A stretch of DNA of 13,617 nt, taken from positions 1 to 13,617 of the forward strand of contig JAZFUU010000028.1 in NCBI GenBank assembly GCA_036447375.1, written 5' to 3'. The notes beneath the pieces were generated by a model, which was not told the origin of the DNA, searched no databases, and saw only the letters and a program-made list of their open reading frames with translations. The position numbers and the translations under genes are program-made. This DNA comes from JACZXC01 sp036447375 (lineage in GTDB: Bacteria > Myxococcota_A > UBA9160 > SMWR01). This document shows, piece after piece, positions 1 to 7,311 of this stretch. Each line of letters opens with the position of its first letter. Position 1 is the stretch's first letter.

Positions 1-1
1 C

Positions 2-985
2 GCCCACAAGGTCAACAACGTGATGGGCCAGGGCCTGCTCGTCCGGCGCATGGGCAAGCGGCGGGTCATTGCCGAAACCGGAGCCGGACAACACGGCGTC
101 GCCACCGCGACCATGGCCGCGCGCTTCGGTCTGGAGTGCACGGTCTACATGGGCGAGGTGGACGTGTACCGCCAACGTCCGAACGTTTTCTGGATGGAGC
201 GCCTCGGCGCCGAGGTCGTTTCCGTCAAGGCGGGCAGCCGGATCCTGAAGGACGCGATCAACGAGGCGTTTCGAGACTGGGTCACGAACATGGACACCAC
301 CCACTACGTACTCGGCACCATCTGCGGTCCCCATCCCTTCCCGGAGATGGTCTCCTGGTTCCAGTCGATCATCGGGCGAGAGGCGCGGCGTCAGGTGCTC
401 GAGAGGACCGGGGGCCTCCCGCGCTGCGTCTATGCCTGCGTCGGAGGGGGTTCCAATGCGTTGGGCATCTTCAGCGGATTCCTCGACGATTCCGACGTGG
501 AGTTGGTGGGGGTCGAGGCGGGAGGTCGCGGTCTCGAGTCCGGCGAGCATGCGTCGCGACTCGCCTCCCCCGACGCGAGCGTCGGCATCGCCCAGGGCTA
601 CAAGACCTACTTCCTTCAGGACGACGACGGCCAGATGCGCGAAACGCACAGCATCGCGGCAGGTCTCGATTACGTGGGCGTCTCACCGATTCTGGCCCAC
701 CTTCGACAAACCGGTCGCGTGCGCTTCGAGGCCGCGACCGACACCGAGGTCATCGACGCGATGTCCCTCACCATGCGAAAGGAGGGTCTGATCCCGGCGC
801 TGGAATCGGCCCACGCCTTCGTGCAGGCCTTCAAGGACGCGCCAACCCTCTCGCCGGACGACGTCATCCTGATCAACCAGTCAGGGCGCGGAGACAAGGA
901 CCTCTTCACCGTCGCCGACGCGTTCCAGGACCCGCGCTGGCAACAATTCATCCGCGACAAGGCGGCGGAGTACGGCGATGCTTGA
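2..985 (+). CDS. trpB: Tryptophan synthase beta chain, 5'-truncated by the window edge
   Basis: PLP enzyme that condenses indole with L-serine to give L-tryptophan, working with TrpA in the cytoplasm. The frame is open from the first bases and lacks roughly 85 N-terminal residues. Visible hallmarks are the AHKVNN motif with the PLP-binding lysine (codon at 8-10), the AETGAGQHGVATA segment with the catalytic glutamate, the PLP-phosphate loop GGGSNALG (about 442-468), and the C-terminal SGRGDKD motif. The stretch YMGEVDVYRQRPNVFWME resembles the divergent TrpB form seen in some deltaproteobacteria and spirochaetes, as I recall, rather than the enterobacterial one. The stop overlaps the trpA start by eight bases (ATGCTTGA), which suggests translational coupling. 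Identity is close to certain; only the start is unseen. Confidence 0.96.
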   Translation, partial: AHKVNNVMGQGLLVRRMGKRRVIAETGAGQHGVATATMAARFGLECTVYMGEVDVYRQRPNVFWMERLGAEVVSVKAGSRILKDAINEAFRDWVTNMDTTHYVLGTICGPHPFPEMVSWFQSIIGREARRQVLERTGGLPRCVYACVGGGSNALGIFSGFLDDSDVELVGVEAGGRGLESGEHASRLASPDASVGIAQGYKTYFLQDDDGQMRETHSIAAGLDYVGVSPILAHLRQTGRVRFEAATDTEVIDAMSLTMRKEGLIPALESAHAFVQAFKDAPTLSPDDVILINQSGRGDKDLFTVADAFQDPRWQQFIRDKAAEYGDA

Positions 986-1784
986 AGCCTACCTGCGCGA
1001 ACGGCTCGCCGAACGCGAAATCCTGCTCATGACCCACATCGTGCTCGGTTACCCGAGCTTCGAGGACTCCCTCGCGTTGGTGGAGTCGATGGTGGACGCC
1101 GGCGTCGACTTGATGGAACTCCAGATCCCCTTCTCCGAGCCCATCGCCGATGGTCCGGTGATCCTGAACGCCAACCAAAGCTCGCTTCAAGCCGGCGCGC
1201 GGGTCGGGCGCTGCCTGCGCTTCGCGGAAGAGGTGGCGCAGCGCTTCGATATCCCGTTCCTCGTGATGAGCTACTACAACATCCTCTTCAAGTTCGGGGT
1301 CGGCGATTTCGCGAAGACCCTGTCGTCCGCCGGGCTGCGCGGTGCCATCGTTCCGGACCTGCCGCCCGAAGAAGCCGGCGAGTATCTCTCGGCGATGGCC
1401 GACGCCGGGCTCGACCCCATCTTCATCTACTCGCCGAACACGACAGACGCGCGCATGACCGCGATCGCCTCGCACGCCCGGGGCTTCGTGTACTGCGTGG
1501 CAAGGAAAGGAGTGACCGGCGCCAAGACCGACTTCTCCGCCAGCCTCGACACCTACCTCGCGCGCTGCCGCACCGCCACGACCCTGCCCATCGCCGTGGG
1601 CTTCGGCGTGAAGGAGCGGTCCGACGTCGACGCCCTGCGCGGCAAGGCCGACATTGCCGTGATCGGCACCGAGACGATCCGAGTCATGCAGCAGCAGGGC
1701 GTGGCAGCCGTGGGCGACTTCATCGCAGGGCTGCGGCCGGAGGGTTCAAGCACTTCACGATCCATGGGACGCCGGCGCGTGTGA
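978..1784 (+). CDS. trpA: Tryptophan synthase alpha chain
   Basis: TIM-barrel lyase that cleaves indole-3-glycerol phosphate to indole and glyceraldehyde 3-phosphate and channels indole to TrpB. The protein has 268 residues, the normal length. It carries the MELQIPFSEPIADGP motif with the two catalytic acids (Glu47 and Asp58 here), the IVPDLPPEE strand-loop, and the phosphate-binding GFGVKERSDV near the C-terminus. A GGAG at 967-970 lies seven bases before the ATG, inside trpB, and fixes the start. The sequence is a divergent TrpA: it has MTHIVLGYPSFEDS where the common form has YxTAGDPxxE. The C-terminus carries a short basic, serine-rich tail (about residues 251-268). Its stop overlaps the GTG start of the next gene (GTGA). 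Confidence 0.95.
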   Translation: MLEAYLRERLAEREILLMTHIVLGYPSFEDSLALVESMVDAGVDLMELQIPFSEPIADGPVILNANQSSLQAGARVGRCLRFAEEVAQRFDIPFLVMSYYNILFKFGVGDFAKTLSSAGLRGAIVPDLPPEEAGEYLSAMADAGLDPIFIYSPNTTDARMTAIASHARGFVYCVARKGVTGAKTDFSASLDTYLARCRTATTLPIAVGFGVKERSDVDALRGKADIAVIGTETIRVMQQQGVAAVGDFIAGLRPEGSSTSRSMGRRRV

Positions 1785-4093
1785 TCAACTCCAAGGGCAG
1801 TCGTGCACTCGCCGGGCTGCACCGAAGACCCGAAGTCGCAAGCATCGGACTTTCCATTCTGGCTCTCGGCCTCGCCTGGCGCCGCTTCCTCGACGGCCGA
1901 CACAGCCCGTTCACACTGGACATCTATCACTACCACTACCCGATGACCCGCGAGCTGGTGCGCGCCTGGTCCGAGGGGCGCATTCCGCTATGGACCGACC
2001 GCGTCTACTTCGGCTTTCCCTACTTCGCCGATCCGCAGACAGCGGCGTGGTACCCCGGCACGCTGCTCGTCGTCGCTCTGGGACCACACCACGGTTACAT
2101 CGCCTTCCTCCTGCTCCATTCGCTGCTGGCGGCGCTGGGCACACTGGGTCTGCTGCGCAGCCTCGGCAGCGCGTGGTCGGCCGCGTCGGCGGCAGGACTG
2201 ATGGTGGCGCTCTCGGGCTTCTACGCGTACGAGACCATGCACCCGGGCCTGTTCGCGATCCTGGCCTGGATCCCCAGCTGGCTCTGGACCACTCGCGTCG
2301 TATTCGACCGGCCCACGCCGGGTCGCATGGCGATCGCGGCGCTCCCACTGGCGATGATGGTCTTCGCCGGAACGCTGCAGGTGCTCTTCGGAGCGGCGAT
2401 CGTCTTCGCCTTTTTCGTTGCCGGCCTGGCGATCGATGCGCGGCGTGCCCGGGGAGGGCCTGAGGCTCTGCGCTCGCTCTCGGGGGCCGCCGGGGCGCAG
2501 CTTCTCGGTCTCGGCCTCGCCGCAGTGGTCCTGCTCCCGACCTTCGCGCACTTCCCCCACACGGCTCGCGCGTTGGGAATGACCTACGAATTCGGATCGA
2601 TGGGATCGGTGCACCCGTGGCAGCTCCTGGGCGTGTTCATGAACTCCGTCGCGATGCATCTCGGCCACGGTGTCGCCCTCGACTTCGACGCCGCCTCCTT
2701 CTACGTCGGCGCGCTGACACTACCGCTCGCGCTGCTGGGCCTGATTGGCACTCGCCGCGCGCTCCCGATCGCGTTGGCACTCGCCGCGGCGCTCAGCGCG
2801 TTGCTCGCCATGGGTCGGCATGGTGCGTTGCATCCCATCCTCTATGAATGGATGCCGGGCACCGTCGGCAGCCTGCGCGGCATCGGACGAGCTCTGGGCC
2901 CGGCGACGGTCTGTGTCGCGATGCTGGCGGGCCTGGGCCTGCACCGCCTGGGCGAACCCGGCGTACGCAAGCGCGCGCTCTTCGCGGCGTTCCTGGCCGC
3001 GTCGCTGGCATGCCATGCGTTCGTGGTGTGGGTCGCCCCGCTGCCCGTCCGAGGCGCAACTCTCGGGTCCGCCGCTGTCCTCGCCATCGCACTCGGCCTG
3101 TGTGCGCTCCGACGCCGCCATCCGCACCTCCTGCGACCGGGCCTGACCGTGCTGGTGGCCATCGACCTCGTCGCATTCGGCGCCCTGGACCCCATCCTCA
3201 ATAAGAATCCATTGCCGCCCTCGGCGGAGCGCATCGCCGGGAGCCTGCCGGCGCTACACCAGATCGCGCGGGGGGATTTCGGCAGCACAGGCGAGCGGGT
3301 GCTGCTGCTCGGCGTCCGGCCGCGGAACCTCCCCTTCCTCGAGGGGCTCGACGGCGTCGGCGGATACAACCCGCTCGTAACGCTCCGGTACCTCGACTTC
3401 GCCAGCCTGGTGAACGACGAACGCCTCCTCCCCCGCACACCTCTGGACCGGTTCGTCCACGGCGCCCAGCCCCAGCAGCTGGGGACGGCACTCTTCGACG
3501 CCGCATCGATCCGTTACGTGATCAGCGCCTGGCCACTCGAATCGCTCGAATTGGAGAATTTTCGCCGGATCAAGCGCTACCCACCGCAGCCGCTTCGGAA
3601 CCACCGCACCCACCTCTATAAGAACGAGCGCGCCCTGCCGCGCGCCTACCTCGCGTATCGGACGGCGCACGCGGCCGGACCCGACGCGCTCGAGGTTCTC
3701 CTCGGAAACGACTTCGACGGGCGTCACTCGACCGTCGTCGAAGGCGAGGCTCCCCGTCTCGAAGGCCCGGCCGAGATCACGCCGGTCGCGAGGATCTCCG
3801 AACGACCCGAACTGCTGCGCTTTGACGTCGCGCCGGAGCATTCCGCCGTCCTGGTGGTCACCGACGCGTGGTACCCGGGCTGGCGTGCGGAAGTGGACGG
3901 GGTCGAGTCGACCGTCTTCCGCGTCAACGCGCTGTTCCGCGGCGTGGCCGTCCCGCCGGGGGCAAAGCACGTGGAGATGCGCTTCGATCCCTGGACCTTC
4001 CGCGTCGGGGCCGCCCTCTCCATCGCGGCGGCCGTCGCCATTCTGGGTCTGGCCGCGCTCGCGGTTTTCCGACGCAACGCCGGCGCGCCGTGA
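1781..4093 (+). CDS. YfhO-family polytopic membrane protein, probable GT-C-type glycosyltransferase
   Basis: Large integral membrane protein of 770 residues. The first membrane segment lies near residues 20-36. A periplasmic-loop signature follows, with DIYHYHYP at 47-54 and PLWTDRVYFGFPYFADPQ starting at 69. Multiple hydrophobic helices then run to about 470. A long soluble domain (about 480-745) contains the typical WYPGWRAEVDG and VPPGAKHVEMRF segments, and a final helix lies near 747-765. This architecture matches the YfhO family; Gram-positive members take part in lipoteichoic acid glycosylation, and Gram-negative members are mostly uncharacterised. A lipid-linked sugar donor is therefore inferred. 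The start is a GTG overlapping the trpA stop by four bases, with only a weak GGGA upstream. Being translated with trpBA is unusual. It converges on the next gene with an 18-base gap and no visible terminator. Confidence 0.85.
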   Translation: MINSKGSRALAGLHRRPEVASIGLSILALGLAWRRFLDGRHSPFTLDIYHYHYPMTRELVRAWSEGRIPLWTDRVYFGFPYFADPQTAAWYPGTLLVVALGPHHGYIAFLLLHSLLAALGTLGLLRSLGSAWSAASAAGLMVALSGFYAYETMHPGLFAILAWIPSWLWTTRVVFDRPTPGRMAIAALPLAMMVFAGTLQVLFGAAIVFAFFVAGLAIDARRARGGPEALRSLSGAAGAQLLGLGLAAVVLLPTFAHFPHTARALGMTYEFGSMGSVHPWQLLGVFMNSVAMHLGHGVALDFDAASFYVGALTLPLALLGLIGTRRALPIALALAAALSALLAMGRHGALHPILYEWMPGTVGSLRGIGRALGPATVCVAMLAGLGLHRLGEPGVRKRALFAAFLAASLACHAFVVWVAPLPVRGATLGSAAVLAIALGLCALRRRHPHLLRPGLTVLVAIDLVAFGALDPILNKNPLPPSAERIAGSLPALHQIARGDFGSTGERVLLLGVRPRNLPFLEGLDGVGGYNPLVTLRYLDFASLVNDERLLPRTPLDRFVHGAQPQQLGTALFDAASIRYVISAWPLESLELENFRRIKRYPPQPLRNHRTHLYKNERALPRAYLAYRTAHAAGPDALEVLLGNDFDGRHSTVVEGEAPRLEGPAEITPVARISERPELLRFDVAPEHSAVLVVTDAWYPGWRAEVDGVESTVFRVNALFRGVAVPPGAKHVEMRFDPWTFRVGAALSIAAAVAILGLAALAVFRRNAGAP

Positions 4094-4111
4094 ACGACAG
4101 CAACGCGTCTT

Positions 4112-5449
4112 CTACGCCGGCGTCGACTCCGGAGCGCCGTTCCGCTTCACGCACTGGACGATCAGCTCGCCGCGGAAGACGTACCGGCAACGGAACCCGT
4201 CGAAGCCGGCCTCGGCCAGCTCTCCTTCCAGCCGCTCGCGCGTGTAGTGCGTGATGTGGTCGTCGGCGTACGCGTTGGGGAGCACGATCCCGTACAGCCA
4301 CTCGGTAATCCGCCACTCGATGCGCCCGTAGTCGGGCGTTCCGATCACGAGGATACCGCCCACCTCGAGCACACGATTGAGTTCGCGGAACAGCGCCCGG
4401 TCGTAGGGGAGGTGTTCGATGACCTGTGAGCAGACCAGGCAAGGGAAACTCGAGTCCGCAAAGGGCAGGCGGAAGCAGGTGCCCCGCACCAACAGCCGAT
4501 TCGTCTGGCGCAGAAAGCGCAACTTCGCCATCTCGAGATCAAAGCCGATCGAGTCCGGCGCCCTCTGGATGAAGCGACCCGAGCCACAGCCCACGTCGAG
4601 CCGCGGACTTCGGTCGCCGGCCATCTCGGTCAGAGCCTTGAAGCGCATGCGCTGCCAGTAGCGCTGGGGCAGCACGATGCTGTCGTAGGCGCGGGAGTCG
4701 TAGTCCGCCGCTGAGAACATGTTTCGTAACTTCCAGAGCCTCGACAGCGTGCGCAGAAAGTGGGGCGCGAATCGAACCGCGCTGGCGTGAGACTTGCCCG
4801 CGACCCGGAAGCGATAGTCGAAGGGGATCTCCACGACGACCCAGCCGAGCGTGTAGATCTGGACGAGGATCTCCTCCAGGACATCGAACTTCTCACTCTG
4901 GAGTTCGAGCTCGAGCAGCACCTTGCGTTGGTAGAGGCGAAAGCCGCTCGAGAGGTCGCGCACGGGAACCGAGAGCGCGCGCCGGAAGACGGTGTTCAGG
5001 ACACGGCTCAGCAGGGCCCGGCGCCACGGCATCTGCGCGCTCCCTCCCGCGACGAAACGCGATGCAACCACGACCTCCGCGACGTCTCGATGGGCCAGCA
5101 GGTCGGTGATCGTCTCGGGCGGATGCGAGAGATCGGCATCCATGGTGACGACGTAGTCTCCCGCCGCAGCCCGCAACCCCTCGCGCAGGGCGCCGCCGTA
5201 GCCCGGTGAGCCCTGCACCAGCACCCTCGCCCCCCCGGCTTCGGCCACCGCCGACGTGGGATCTTCGCGGCTGGAAACGACGACGAGGATCTCGATCGCG
5301 CGCACCCTCGGCTCGAGAACGGTGCGAATCCGCCTCAGGAGTTCCGCCATGGTCTCGGCTTCGTTCCGGGCGGGAATCACCACCGAGATCAGGCGCGGCG
5401 CCCCCACCCCGAGCTTCTCAGCGCACGAAGTCAACGGCTCAACCAACAT
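4112..5449 (-). CDS. Fusion of GT2 (dolichyl-phosphate-mannose-synthase-like) glycosyltransferase and class I SAM methyltransferase
   Basis: Bifunctional protein of 445 residues. The N-terminal part (about 20-240) is a GT2/DPM1-like domain. It has ISVVIPARNE, the GYGGALREGL helix, the catalytic TMDADLSHPPE (DAD at 104-106), and the DLSSGFRLYQRKVL segment typical of polyprenyl-phosphate sugar transferases. The C-terminal part (about 265-430) is a Rossmann methyltransferase with DVGCGSG at 285-291, an acidic end of strand 2 (IGFDLEMA), and SQVIEHLP. No C-terminal membrane helices are evident. Probable role: transfer of a sugar to a lipid carrier plus methylation of a glycolipid or glycan, but the substrate is unknown. 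I chose the ATG at 5449, with GAAGGGG just upstream. The frame stays open to 5728, but that part is antisense-like and lies over the ArsR gene. It overlaps the ArsR stop by 11 bases, so it is probably coupled to it. Confidence 0.85.
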   Translation of the reverse strand: MLVEPLTSCAEKLGVGAPRLISVVIPARNEAETMAELLRRIRTVLEPRVRAIEILVVVSSREDPTSAVAEAGGARVLVQGSPGYGGALREGLRAAAGDYVVTMDADLSHPPETITDLLAHRDVAEVVVASRFVAGGSAQMPWRRALLSRVLNTVFRRALSVPVRDLSSGFRLYQRKVLLELELQSEKFDVLEEILVQIYTLGWVVVEIPFDYRFRVAGKSHASAVRFAPHFLRTLSRLWKLRNMFSAADYDSRAYDSIVLPQRYWQRMRFKALTEMAGDRSPRLDVGCGSGRFIQRAPDSIGFDLEMAKLRFLRQTNRLLVRGTCFRLPFADSSFPCLVCSQVIEHLPYDRALFRELNRVLEVGGILVIGTPDYGRIEWRITEWLYGIVLPNAYADDHITHYTRERLEGELAEAGFDGFRCRYVFRGELIVQCVKRNGAPESTPA

Positions 5450-5774
5450 CCCCTTCGGGCTCCGATTCGACCCGTTTCCGAAGGGCACGGAGGCTCGACG
5501 TCTGCATTTTGCTGAAGCCGGCCAGCCAGCGATCTCGAATGGCCGTGAGCGGCCCCGCGTCGAGCACGTACTTGTTGGACTTGCCATTGCGATGCGACGT
5601 GACGACCCCGCACTCCTTGAGCACGCGCAGATGGCGTGAGATTCCGGGCCGCGAGACCGAAGAGAAGCTCTCGGCGATCTCGCCTGCCGTGAGCACCCCG
5701 CGATCGCGCAGCAGGCCGAGGATCTCACGCCGGGTCGGATCCGCGATCGCGGTGTAGGCGTCCCTACTGCTCAA
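5439..5774 (-). CDS. ArsR-family winged-helix transcriptional repressor
   Basis: Small DNA-binding protein of 111 residues. The ArsR/SmtB winged helix covers about residues 5-75: AIADPTRREILGLL forms the first helices, AGEIAESF the helix before the turn, RPGISRHLRVLKECG the recognition helix, and VTSHRNGKSNKYVL the wing. No metal-binding Cys or His cluster is obvious, so it resembles the non-metal group that travels with SRPBCC proteins. The start is a TTG at 5774 preceded by GAGGGAT. No better ATG exists, because the conserved domain starts almost at once. It overlaps the SRPBCC stop by 11 bases and the glycosyltransferase start by 11 bases. It most likely represses its own operon through the palindrome at 6257-6272. 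The effector is unknown. Confidence 0.9.
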   Translation of the reverse strand: MSSRDAYTAIADPTRREILGLLRDRGVLTAGEIAESFSSVSRPGISRHLRVLKECGVVTSHRNGKSNKYVLDAGPLTAIRDRWLAGFSKMQTSSLRALRKRVESEPEGDVG

Positions 5775-6216
5775 CGATCCCTCGCAGGGCCTTCAGGTGC
5801 TTCAGGTCCCAACCCTCCTCGTAGCCCTGGAGGCTGTCGGCCGCGTCGGCTCCCAAGCGTTCGAAGCCGTGGTGGAAAATCTCGACCATGGTTCCGTCGT
5901 AGAGGGGCCTCAGGCGCAGGGTGAAGAAAGTCGGAACGGGCCAGGCGTGCGGCGCGTACCAGTTGCTCTCGAAGGTCACTTCGCGATGGCGCTCGAAGAC
6001 CACGACCGGCCCCCCGTAGCGCCGCTGCTCCGCGTCGATGACGATGCTCATCTCGACCTGGCCACCGAGCTTGGGTTCGAACCTATGCAATTCGTGTCCC
6101 CGCCCAAACCACGCGGCAATGCGGTCGTACGACTCGAACTCCTGCCAGACGCGCTCGGGAGCTGCCTGGATGAGGATGCTTCGACGAACGTTCAGGAGAC
6201 CGATGGTAATGCCCAT
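5764..6216 (-). CDS. SRPBCC/AHSA1-like ligand-binding-fold protein
   Basis: Protein of 150 residues with the START-like helix-grip fold pattern: an N-terminal strand followed by QAAPERVWQEFESYDRIAAWF, the central LGGQVEMSIVIDAEQRRYGGPVVVFERHREVTF strands, and a long C-terminal helix (YEEGWDLKHLKALRGIV). This is the usual layout of the activator-of-Hsp90-ATPase-homologue group encoded beside ArsR regulators. Members bind hydrophobic ligands or alter small molecules; a specific reaction cannot be read from the sequence. I chose the ATG at 6216 because GAGGAGA at 6224-6230 sits seven bases upstream and the fold starts right after it. The frame extends to 6264, but that part would cover the promoter. 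It is the first gene of a three-gene overlapping operon. Confidence 0.9.
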   Translation of the reverse strand: MGITIGLLNVRRSILIQAAPERVWQEFESYDRIAAWFGRGHELHRFEPKLGGQVEMSIVIDAEQRRYGGPVVVFERHREVTFESNWYAPHAWPVPTFFTLRLRPLYDGTMVEIFHHGFERLGADAADSLQGYEEGWDLKHLKALRGIVEQ

Positions 6217-6223
6217 GGAGGCC

Positions 6224-6230
6224 TCTCCTC
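6224..6230 (-). promoter_or_regulatory. Ribosome binding site of the SRPBCC gene
   Basis: GAGGAGA on the minus strand, seven bases before the ATG at 6216. It is the strongest Shine-Dalgarno in this operon and decides between the starts at 6216 and 6264. Confidence 0.7.
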
Positions 6231-6247
6231 GGTTGGTTGCACGGCTT

Positions 6248-6276
6248 ATTCTACATGTAACCAATTAGTTACGCAA
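6248..6276 (-). promoter_or_regulatory. Sigma-70-type promoter of the SRPBCC-ArsR-glycosyltransferase operon
   Basis: Read on the minus strand: a -35 TTGCGT (6271-6276), a 17-base spacer, and a -10 TAGAAT (6248-6253). Transcription would begin near 6241, giving a leader of about 25 bases with a good ribosome binding site. The -35 element lies inside the last codons of the upstream oxygenase gene. The spacer is almost completely filled by the palindrome described separately, the arrangement expected for a repressed promoter. Confidence 0.65.
6257..6272. promoter_or_regulatory. Candidate ArsR operator, 16-bp near-perfect palindrome
   Basis: GTAACCAATTAGTTAC is an inverted repeat with arms GTAAC and GTTAC around an AATT centre. 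Only one symmetric pair (C/A flanking AATT) breaks the dyad. It lies between the -35 and -10 of the operon that encodes the ArsR protein and overlaps the last two bases of the -35. ArsR-family repressors usually bind AT-rich imperfect palindromes over their own promoters, so autoregulation is the natural reading. It also overlaps the stop codon of the upstream gene. Confidence 0.65.
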
Positions 6277-7243
6277 TAGATTCGCTGACGTCGAAGATCG
6301 ATGGCGTCTTGCCGACCGGAACGGCCTCTGGGTAGACCGCATTCACCGCGGCGATCAGGCCCGGGTCCTCGATGCGATCGAGGTCGAAACGCACGTCGAC
6401 GCCCTTCTCCTCGAGATCGCCGTCGAAGATGCGCGCCACATCGGGGATCGAGAGCGTGTCGGCCATCTGCCGCCGCTGATCTGCCTGGCTGCGGTAGACG
6501 TCGGCCTTCCACAGAACACTCACGCGGTACTGCTCGAGCGGAGCCCGGTAGCGGATCTCGGAGCGATCGGTCACGGCCCACTCGCCACGCCCGTCGGCCA
6601 TCGGCGCCAGCTCGGCGCGCGGCGTGACGAGTCTCGTGCCCTGGTCGAACGGACCGACGGGTCCGACCTGGTGAAACATGCCGTGGTTGTCGCCGACGAG
6701 AGCGGTGTTCGCCATGTCGCCCACGTGCTCGTGTGGCGGCTTGTCCGGGCCATCGGGCCAATAGCACAGGCCGCCGCCTTCGACGTCGTTCATCCACCAG
6801 ATCGAGGTCGCCTGCACGATCGCGTAGCGATCAAAGAGATCCGAGCAGAGCATCGCGCGCAGCAGCCACATGGGCGTGTTGCTGCGATCACGCCCGTGGA
6901 AGCGCGGGTTGTCGGTGTGGGCCGGGCCACTCCTCCCCATCGCGGCCATCAGGTTCACGTAGACACTGTGCGGAACGACGACCTCGGCGTCGTAGAAGTC
7001 GCGGGCTGCCTGGGTCACACGTTCGTGGAACAGAAACAGCTCTGAACCTTCAACGCGTAGGCCCGCGTGCACCCAGTCATTCTGGAACCACATGGGGCTC
7101 GTGGGTGCGTCGAGATCGGCGCCCGGGCGGTACCAGCCTCCGAGCGGTGTATAGGGCGCATTGCGCTCGAGCAATTGCACCACGTCGCCGACGTCCTCGA
7201 TCACATCGCGCAGCAGAATGGGCGGATCGCTGTAGTGAATCAT
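6269..7243 (-). CDS. 2-Oxoglutarate/Fe(II)-dependent oxygenase-like protein of unknown substrate
   Basis: Protein of 324 residues. The ordered motifs of a double-stranded beta-helix oxygenase are visible: HTD at 109-111 (HxD metal ligands), a GGGLCYWPDGP strand-turn at 157-167, DNHGMFHQVGPV at 185-196 (distal metal His, most likely His191), and YRVSVLWK at 239-246 with an Arg placed to bind the 2-oxoglutarate carboxylate. This supports a non-haem iron dioxygenase fold. Substrate and pathway are unknown, and the match to a named subfamily is not certain. An ATG at 7270 would add nine residues; neither start has a clear ribosome binding site. The frame runs open to 7540, but that part is the antisense of the luciferase-like remnant and is not counted. 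The gene diverges from the decayed cluster at 7312 and lies 52 bases upstream of the SRPBCC gene on the same strand. Confidence 0.7.
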   Translation of the reverse strand: MIHYSDPPILLRDVIEDVGDVVQLLERNAPYTPLGGWYRPGADLDAPTSPMWFQNDWVHAGLRVEGSELFLFHERVTQAARDFYDAEVVVPHSVYVNLMAAMGRSGPAHTDNPRFHGRDRSNTPMWLLRAMLCSDLFDRYAIVQATSIWWMNDVEGGGLCYWPDGPDKPPHEHVGDMANTALVGDNHGMFHQVGPVGPFDQGTRLVTPRAELAPMADGRGEWAVTDRSEIRYRAPLEQYRVSVLWKADVYRSQADQRRQMADTLSIPDVARIFDGDLEEKGVDVRFDLDRIEDPGLIAAVNAVYPEAVPVGKTPSIFDVSESIA

Positions 7244-7311
7244 GAGGTCGACCGTCGCCGATCCTACCATGGTACCGTGTAGACTCCGAGGACTGGCCGA
7301 GAGAAACAGCG

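Noticed and set aside
3254..3970. 238-codon minus-strand frame inside the YfhO-like gene
   Set aside because: No domain is seen, and the plus-strand frame has the family signature throughout.
5450..5728. 93-residue N-terminal extension of the glycosyltransferase frame, over the ArsR gene
   Set aside because: It is serine/arginine-rich, lacks any domain, and lies over the well-supported ArsR frame on the same strand. A good ribosome binding site precedes the ATG at 5449.
7265..7274. TACCATGGTA perfect palindrome between divergent genes
   Set aside because: Ten bases is short for an operator in a 68-base region, and no promoter elements align convincingly around it.
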